Positions 16,064 through 20,835 of a DNA stretch of 20,835 bases are shown in pieces. The stretch lies in the NCBI GenBank assembly GCA_002469895.1, contig DKOA01000005.1:17164-37998 (forward strand), written 5' to 3'. Every line of letters begins with the position of its first letter. Position 1 is the first letter of the stretch. The DNA is from Opitutia bacterium UBA7374. GTDB lineage: Bacteria > Verrucomicrobiota > Verrucomicrobiia > Opitutales > Coraliomargaritaceae. Both the position numbers and the translations under genes were made by a program. The notes below the pieces were generated by a model, which worked only from the letters and a program-made list of their open reading frames with translations, was not told where the DNA came from and did no database searches.

Positions 16064-16378
16064 TTAGTCGAGTGGGCCATCCACCTTGTTGTTCAATCCA
16101 TGCACCTGCCGTTCCCCCGCCAGAGCAACGAGCTCTACCGAACGAATGTCGCCCGGCTCAAAGCGGACGGCGGTCCCCGCAGCGATATTCAATCGAAAGC
16201 CACGCGCCCGTTCGCGATCGAAATGCAAGGCCTCGTTGACTTCATAAAAGTGAAAATGGCTGCCCACCTGAACAGGACGGTCGCCAGTGTTGGCAACTTC
16301 TACGCTCAAGGTATCCAAATTCGCATTGCCGGTCAGCAAAGCGTCCGGATCACTGTATTTGTATTCGCCTGGAATCAT
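16064..16378 (-). CDS. ureB: Urease beta subunit
   Basis: This small structural subunit (104 residues) of urease starts MIPGEYKYSDPDALLTGN. It contains VANTGDRPVQVGSHFHFYEVN (split: VANTGDRPVQVGSHFHF, YEVN) and AAGTAVRFEPGD, which are highly conserved in UreB. Its ATG overlaps the ureA stop by four bases (ATGA), indicating translational coupling. Separate ureA and ureB genes are the usual bacterial arrangement, as opposed to the fused form of Helicobacter. Length is normal. Confidence 0.98.
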   Translation of the reverse strand: MIPGEYKYSDPDALLTGNANLDTLSVEVANTGDRPVQVGSHFHFYEVNEALHFDRERARGFRLNIAAGTAVRFEPGDIRSVELVALAGERQVHGLNNKVDGPLD

Positions 16379-16677
16379 CGGATCGGATTATGAATGGTGA
16401 CTAGTTTTGTTCCATCGGGAAAAGTGCCTTCCACTTGCACTTCGTGTATCATCTCGGGCACGCCTTCCATCACATCTGCACGCTTCAGAATCTCCGTACC
16501 CGCGCTCATCAGATCAGCTACGCTCTTACCATCGCGAATACCTTCGAGCGTTTCATAAGTCAGAATAGCAATCGACTCGGGGTAGTTCAGCTTGACGCCC
16601 CTTGCCTGGCGACGACGCGCTAAATCAGCCGCGACAACGACCATTAGTTTCTCTTGTTCCCTTGGTGTCAGGTGCAT
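16375..16677 (-). CDS. ureA: Urease gamma subunit
   Basis: This small structural subunit (100 residues) begins MHLTPREQEKLMVVVAADLA and includes RRRQARGVKLNYPE, AILTYETLEGIRDGKSVADLM and VEGTFPDGTKLVTIHNPIR, all diagnostic of UreA (each given only in part). It forms the trimer of UreABC heterotrimers with UreB and UreC. It starts six bases after the urtE stop, so the transporter and the enzyme are almost certainly on one transcript. No internal promoter is possible except inside urtE. Confidence 0.98.
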   Translation of the reverse strand: MHLTPREQEKLMVVVAADLARRRQARGVKLNYPESIAILTYETLEGIRDGKSVADLMSAGTEILKRADVMEGVPEMIHEVQVEGTFPDGTKLVTIHNPIR

Positions 16678-16683
16678 GCTGCG

Positions 16684-17415
16684 TTATACGGTTAAATGCT
16701 CACTAATTATTTCAGGGCTGAGTGCCTCGGACTCACCTTTTTGGACAACACAGCCGCGGTTCAGGATGTAAAATGTATCACTGGCAGCTTTAGCGAAATC
16801 CAAATACTGCTCAACCAGAATTATGCTCAAATCACCCTCTTTTTTCAGGGCGTGAATGGCATCTTCAATCTGGTCGATAATGGATGGCTGAATGCCCTCC
16901 GTCGGCTCGTCCAGAATCAATAGTTTCGGGTTTGTCAACAAGGCCCGGCCAATGGCCAGTTGCTGTTGTTGCCCACCGGAAAGAACCCCCCCCTTGCGGC
17001 CTAACATCGCCTTAATCACGGGGAATAAATCATAGACCTGATCCAGGCGTTCTTTGCCCGCCTTTCCCGCAATACTCAAGCTGACTTCAAGATTTTCACC
17101 GACCGTCAAGTTCGGAAAAATATCCCGCCCCTGCGGCACATAGCCCAATCCGAGCCGAGCCCGGCGATCCGATCGCATTTCCTCGATGCGCTCGCCTGCA
17201 AACTCAATATGCCCCTCCGTCCTCGGGATCAGGCCCATGATACTGCGGAGCAAAGTCGTCTTGCCCACTCCGTTGCGACCGAGCAAAGCGACCACCGAAT
17301 TGCGGGGTACGACCATATCCACTCCGCGCAAAATAAGTGACTCATCGTAACTCGCTTTCAGCCCATCCACTGTGAGCAGAATATCGTCTGGCTGGCTTTC
17401 CGGGTTTGTACTCAT
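16684..17415 (-). CDS. urtE: Urea ABC importer ATPase UrtE (urease module)
   Basis: This ATP-binding subunit (243 residues) of the high-affinity urea importer has Walker A GRNGVGKTT at residues 46-54, signature LSGGQQQQLAIGRALL, Walker B LLILDEPTEGIQPS and switch region SIILVEQY. It is paralogous to the protein of 4515-5207 and shares the TEGIQPS mark, but has a longer N-terminal arm of about 12 residues. It lies 11 bp after urtD and six bases before ureA. AGAGAT before the ATG is a weak ribosome-binding site. Its fusion in one run with ureABC supports urea as substrate better than for the other set. Confidence 0.95.
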   Translation of the reverse strand: MSTNPESQPDDILLTVDGLKASYDESLILRGVDMVVPRNSVVALLGRNGVGKTTLLRSIMGLIPRTEGHIEFAGERIEEMRSDRRARLGLGYVPQGRDIFPNLTVGENLEVSLSIAGKAGKERLDQVYDLFPVIKAMLGRKGGVLSGGQQQQLAIGRALLTNPKLLILDEPTEGIQPSIIDQIEDAIHALKKEGDLSIILVEQYLDFAKAASDTFYILNRGCVVQKGESEALSPEIISEHLTV

Positions 17416-17426
17416 ATCTCTAAACT

Positions 17427-18233
17427 CTAGTTGTTTGAATCCCGGTTGCCTTGGCGCCCGAGATAGACCTCAATCACTTCCGGGTCACTTTTTACATGTG
17501 CAAAGGAGCCGTCCTTTAAGACATGCCCCTGATGGAGCACCGTCACTTTGCGGGCGATCTGTCGAACAAACTCCATATCGTGCTCAATCACGATGAGACT
17601 GTGCTTCTTCTCTAGGCTGATCAATAATTCACCCGTACGCTCCGTTTCCTCATCGCTCATTCCCGCGGCCGGTTCGTCGATTAAAAGAATTCGAGGCCCT
17701 TGCGTCATCAACATTCCGATCTCCAGCCATTGCTTCTGCCCATGCGATAAAGACCCCGCCAAGTCATTCTGGTGAGGCTCCAAACGAATGATTTTCAGCA
17801 CATCCATGATCCGGTCACGATCCTCCTTTGTTGCCCGATAGAAAAGATTTTGTAGCACACCTCGCGATTTGTTCAGCGAGAGTACCAGATTATCATAGAC
17901 TGTATGAGACCGGTAGATCGAAGGCGTCTGAAACTTGCGTCCGATTCCTAAGCGATTGATCTCGTGCTCACGCAGCTTTGCTAAATTCACGTCGTGCCCG
18001 TCATTTTCATGCAAGATGACTGATCCCACATCCGGACGAGTACGCCCGGTTATAATGTCCATAAAAGTGCTTTTGCCCGCACCATTGGGACCGATGATTG
18101 TACGCAGTTCCCCCTCCTCTAAATAAAAGTTCAGGTCGTCGATCGCTTTAAAGCCATCGAAAGACTTGGTCACGCCGGAGACTGAAAGAATCAGTGGCGT
18201 GTCGCGGTAGAGCGTATTGTGGTGTTCAACCAT
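17427..18233 (-). CDS. urtD: Urea ABC importer ATPase UrtD (urease module)
   Basis: This nucleotide-binding subunit (268 residues) has Walker A GPNGAGKST at 48-56, signature LSHGQKQWLEIGM, Walker B ILLIDEPAAGMSDEE and H-loop LIVIEHDMEFVRQ. It has an N-terminal extension of about 12 residues and a C-terminal tail (RQGNRDSNN) beyond the VYLGR end common to both UrtD proteins of the window. The start is three bases after the urtC stop, indicating tight coupling. Together with UrtE it forms the ATPase heterodimer on the cytoplasmic side of UrtBC. Confidence 0.95.
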   Translation of the reverse strand: MVEHHNTLYRDTPLILSVSGVTKSFDGFKAIDDLNFYLEEGELRTIIGPNGAGKSTFMDIITGRTRPDVGSVILHENDGHDVNLAKLREHEINRLGIGRKFQTPSIYRSHTVYDNLVLSLNKSRGVLQNLFYRATKEDRDRIMDVLKIIRLEPHQNDLAGSLSHGQKQWLEIGMLMTQGPRILLIDEPAAGMSDEETERTGELLISLEKKHSLIVIEHDMEFVRQIARKVTVLHQGHVLKDGSFAHVKSDPEVIEVYLGRQGNRDSNN

Positions 18234-18236
18234 TTT

Positions 18237-19343
18237 CTAAGCACCTGTGGGTTGGAGTGTGTTCTTCCGGCGCAGATAAACCTTCGCCTTGTTGAATAGA
18301 CCTACGATGCCGTCGGGCATGAGGAGCACAACCAGAACGAACATCATGCCCATAATGATGAGCCAATAATCCGGACAGGCCTGCGTCGTGTAGCTCTTGA
18401 TAAAATTCACCAGTACCGCTCCGATTACCGGTCCCCACTTCGTGCCCCGGCCGCCCACCGCCACCCAGACGACCACTTCCAGTGACTTTGCCGGTTCCAT
18501 CACGCTCGGGTTGATCCCCCCGACAAGCGGCACATACAAAGCACCGGCAGCACCGGCAATCATGGCAGACAACACAAAGATCACCAGCTTATAGCTGGTT
18601 GTTGAATAACCGGAAAAAAGCACACGGTTTTCCGAGTCGCGAATCGCTTGCTGTACTTTACCAAACTTCGAGCGCAAGAGCACCGAAGTAATCACGTAGG
18701 TCAACAGGAGCAGGAGCAGCGTAAGGATAAAAATCCACCGGGTCGTACTCGCGTCATTCAAATCGAAGCCCAGTACATCCTTAAAATCGGTGAAGCCATT
18801 ATTACCCCCGAAAGTAAAGTCGTTGCGAAAAAAGAGCAGGCAGACCGCATAAGTCAGGGCCTGTGTCAGAATCGAAAAATAAACACCCTTAATTCGCGAG
18901 CGGAAGGCAAGAAAACCAAAGATCAGTGCGACCAGCCCGGGCACCCAAAGGACCGCACCACTGGCAAATAAGAAATTATTAAACGGCTCCCAATGAGGCG
19001 GAAGCTTCAGATAGCCTAAAAAGACCATGAAGTCAGGCAAGGGGCTCTTATAGGCACCACGCTCTCCGATCATGAGCATCAGGTGCATCCCCATGGCATA
19101 GCCACCCAGGGCAAAAAACAGGCTTTGGCAAAGGCACAAAAGCCCCGTATAGCCCCATAACAAATTCAGGCTCATGGCCAGAACTGCGTAGGTTAGGTAC
19201 TTGCCCCAAAGCGTCACCTGAAAGGAACTGACCGAGCCGAATCCGGATTCCGGGCCCCAGGCATTCAATGCAGGCAAAAGCAGAAGCAGGCAGGCGAACG
19301 AAAAGAACGTGACGGTTTCTTTGCTGTTGGCAGAGGAAAACAT
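18237..19343 (-). CDS. urtC: Urea ABC importer permease UrtC (urease module)
   Basis: This inner-membrane permease has 368 residues. Hydrophobic segments are visible near residues 10-27, 45-60 and 65-88, then from about 127 onward (several). The family stretches LTYAVLAMSLNLLWGYTGLL, CLCQSLFFALGGYAMGMHL, VFSGY and VAVGGRGTKWGPVIGA are present. It is 20-odd bp downstream of urtB and directly precedes urtD. Compared with its paralogue at 5969-7156 it lacks the longer N-terminal arm and hydrophilic C-terminal tail. No clear Shine-Dalgarno sequence is seen. Confidence 0.94.
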   Translation of the reverse strand: MFSSANSKETVTFFSFACLLLLLPALNAWGPESGFGSVSSFQVTLWGKYLTYAVLAMSLNLLWGYTGLLCLCQSLFFALGGYAMGMHLMLMIGERGAYKSPLPDFMVFLGYLKLPPHWEPFNNFLFASGAVLWVPGLVALIFGFLAFRSRIKGVYFSILTQALTYAVCLLFFRNDFTFGGNNGFTDFKDVLGFDLNDASTTRWIFILTLLLLLLTYVITSVLLRSKFGKVQQAIRDSENRVLFSGYSTTSYKLVIFVLSAMIAGAAGALYVPLVGGINPSVMEPAKSLEVVVWVAVGGRGTKWGPVIGAVLVNFIKSYTTQACPDYWLIIMGMMFVLVVLLMPDGIVGLFNKAKVYLRRKNTLQPTGA

Positions 19344-19364
19344 AGGGAGACTCAGATAAAAGAA

Positions 19365-20835
19365 TTAATCCTCGAGGCTACGGGAACGGGTCGGAAAAAG
19401 CCCGCCGGGTCGCCATTGCAAAAAGAGAATAATGACAAAAAAGACGGTGATCTTGCCCATCACCGGCCCGAGGGCTGGCTGTAGTAATTGATCAACCATA
19501 CCAATCCCCATAGCGGAAAGGCCGGCGCCGAGCAAGTTGCCCACGCTACCGATGACGACTACCATAAAGCTATCGACGATGTAGGCCTGCCCCATCGACG
19601 GACCGACATTTCCGATCTGTGATAGAGCGGCTCCGCCCAAGGCGGCCAAGCCACAGCCCAAGGCAAAAGTCATTGAGTTTACCCGGGCCACCGGAATACC
19701 CAGACTACTGGCCATATTGCGGTTCTGCATGACTGCACGGATATGCAGTCCTAGGTTTGTCTTTCGTAAGAGCAACCAGGTAAGAATCGCCACTACGATG
19801 GCTAAAAGGATTATAAACAAACGCGTGTAGGACATCTGAAAGCCACCGAAGCTTAGATTGCCGATCAACCAACCGGGACTGTTGACCTGTACATTGGCTG
19901 CACCGAAGATCAGCCGGAAGCCCTGCTGCATGACCATAGACAGACCCCAAGTACAGAGCAATGACTCGAGGGGTCGCGCATATAAAAAGCGAATGACTGT
20001 CTTCTCCAAAACCAGACCGAGTACCGCAGCGACCAAAAAACTCACCGGCAAAGAAACGAGCAAATAGAGCCCAAAGGCATCACTACCCAAGCCGAAGTTT
20101 TGGATAAATACATTTTGCAGCATGAAGGTGACGTAACCACCGATAGCCACAAATTCACCGTGTGCCATATTGATAATGCCCATCAGGCCAAACGTGATAG
20201 CCAAACCAAAACAAACAATGAGCAGAACAGACCCTGTGCTGAATCCACGAAAGAAACTACCGAAAAACTCCAGGCGTTTGATGTGTTTCTCAATCGCTGC
20301 AAGCGCCTCTTCGCAGACGACGGCCAGGCCAGTCTCGCCACGATCGGCCGCTTGCTCGGCCTCAAGCACTTTTAAAATGAATCCGCGTGACGCGATGGAT
20401 TTCATCTCCGTCAGTTCATTCACCGCGGAGAGAACGACTTCCGAATCCCCACTGGCCAGTTCGCTCAGCGCTATCGCTTCCCGGAAAGCGGCTTGCACCT
20501 CCTTTACGGGTTCTTCCTCAAGCAGCACCTTCAGCGTCGGAATAAATTCAATACTTTGACTACGGCCCATCTTCATCGCCGAGTCGATACGCACGGACGG
20601 GTCCTCGGCCTTCAGTCCTAGGGTATCAATGATACCTTTCATTTTCTTGCGCAATTTGCGCGAAGGCCGTGCTTTTTCCGCCTGTTCTTCTTCTGCCGCC
20701 GATAATTCAATGGCCGCTCCACTGACGACGAGTAACCACTTTTCATCGTTCGTCCGCTGCAATGCCTGTATCTCACCTTCCCTCTCGAGCAGGAAAATAC
20801 CGCCGACTCGCCAAGCCTGATAGATGTCAGCGATT
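19365..20835 (-). CDS. urtB: Urea ABC importer permease UrtB with N-terminal HEAT-like domain (5' end beyond window)
   Basis: 489 residues of this permease are visible and the frame is open through the right edge, so the true start (and any signal peptide) lies outside. The TTG at 20762 is an internal codon, not a credible start. The first about 200 visible residues are hydrophilic and look helical with HEAT-like spacing (PSVRIDSAMKMG, EFIPTLKVLL, VQAAFREAIALSEL). In other long UrtB proteins this region is extracytoplasmic, preceded by a signal peptide. The permease part begins near visible residue 200 and shows LAITFGLMGIINMAHGEFVAIGGY (split: LAITFGLMG, INMAHGEF), LLCTWGLSMVMQQGFRLIFGA-type motif and VVVIGSVGNLLGAGLSA. 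It heads the visible part of the urea run; urtA is expected upstream, outside the window. Confidence 0.93.
   Translation of the reverse strand, partial: IADIYQAWRVGGIFLLEREGEIQALQRTNDEKWLLVVSGAAIELSAAEEEQAEKARPSRKLRKKMKGIIDTLGLKAEDPSVRIDSAMKMGRSQSIEFIPTLKVLLEEEPVKEVQAAFREAIALSELASGDSEVVLSAVNELTEMKSIASRGFILKVLEAEQAADRGETGLAVVCEEALAAIEKHIKRLEFFGSFFRGFSTGSVLLIVCFGLAITFGLMGIINMAHGEFVAIGGYVTFMLQNVFIQNFGLGSDAFGLYLLVSLPVSFLVAAVLGLVLEKTVIRFLYARPLESLLCTWGLSMVMQQGFRLIFGAANVQVNSPGWLIGNLSFGGFQMSYTRLFIILLAIVVAILTWLLLRKTNLGLHIRAVMQNRNMASSLGIPVARVNSMTFALGCGLAALGGAALSQIGNVGPSMGQAYIVDSFMVVVIGSVGNLLGAGLSAMGIGMVDQLLQPALGPVMGKITVFFVIILFLQWRPGGLFPTRSRSLED

Noticed and set aside
20760..20762. TTG as start codon of the right-hand urtB
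   Set aside because: The frame stays open with plausible coding sequence to the window edge, and no signal peptide follows the TTG, so the gene is simply cut by the window.

Overview
The window is a nitrogen-scavenging locus of a Gram-negative bacterium. Three unrelated housekeeping-type genes sit at the left end. All but one of the nitrogen genes lie on the minus strand in two long runs, with a LysR-type regulator gene between them on the plus strand. Taxonomy cannot be proven from this sequence. The periplasmic DsbD-type reductase, the Sec signal peptides, the moderate GC content and the frequent lack of a strong Shine-Dalgarno sequence would fit a marine Verrucomicrobiota (Opitutae-like) or similar lineage, but that is a weak guess.

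Layout. Positions 1-1538 (minus) hold most of a DsbD/ScsB-type thiol:disulfide reductase whose C-terminal end lies outside the window. Positions 1632-2171 (plus) encode a secreted SOUL haem-binding-like protein, and 2224-2799 (plus) peptide deformylase. From 10569 down to 2816 (minus) runs an amide module. In transcription order it has a signal-less NasS/NrtA-like binding protein, a complete UrtA-B-C-D-E-type ABC importer, formamidase (FmdA) and an FmdB zinc-ribbon protein. A LysR-type regulator at 10713-11630 (plus) is divergent from this module, across a 143-bp intergenic region containing a candidate operator. From the right edge (20835) down to 11646 (minus) runs a urea module: a second urt set (urtB cut by the window edge, then urtC, urtD, urtE), followed without meaningful gaps by ureA, ureB, ureC, ureE, ureF, ureG and ureD.

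How the genes work together (inference from family knowledge). The first importer would bring in formamide, other short amides or urea, and FmdA would split formamide into ammonia and formate. The second importer would bring in urea for the nickel urease UreABC, matured by UreE/F/G/D, giving ammonia and CO2. Both modules feed ammonium to the cell. The NasS-like protein and the LysR-type protein at the junction are the likely sensors or regulators.

The most interesting points are: two paralogous urea/amide importers side by side with different UrtB architectures; a cytoplasmic NrtA/NasS-like sensor heading an amide operon with no NasT-type partner in view; a GC-rich stem-loop between urtA and urtB; and structured RNA between fmdA and fmdB. 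I see no tRNA, rRNA, CRISPR array, insertion sequence or phage gene. No stretch of more than 300 bases lacks a gene; the longest intergenic gaps are 10570-10712, 3137-3245 and 8101-8207.
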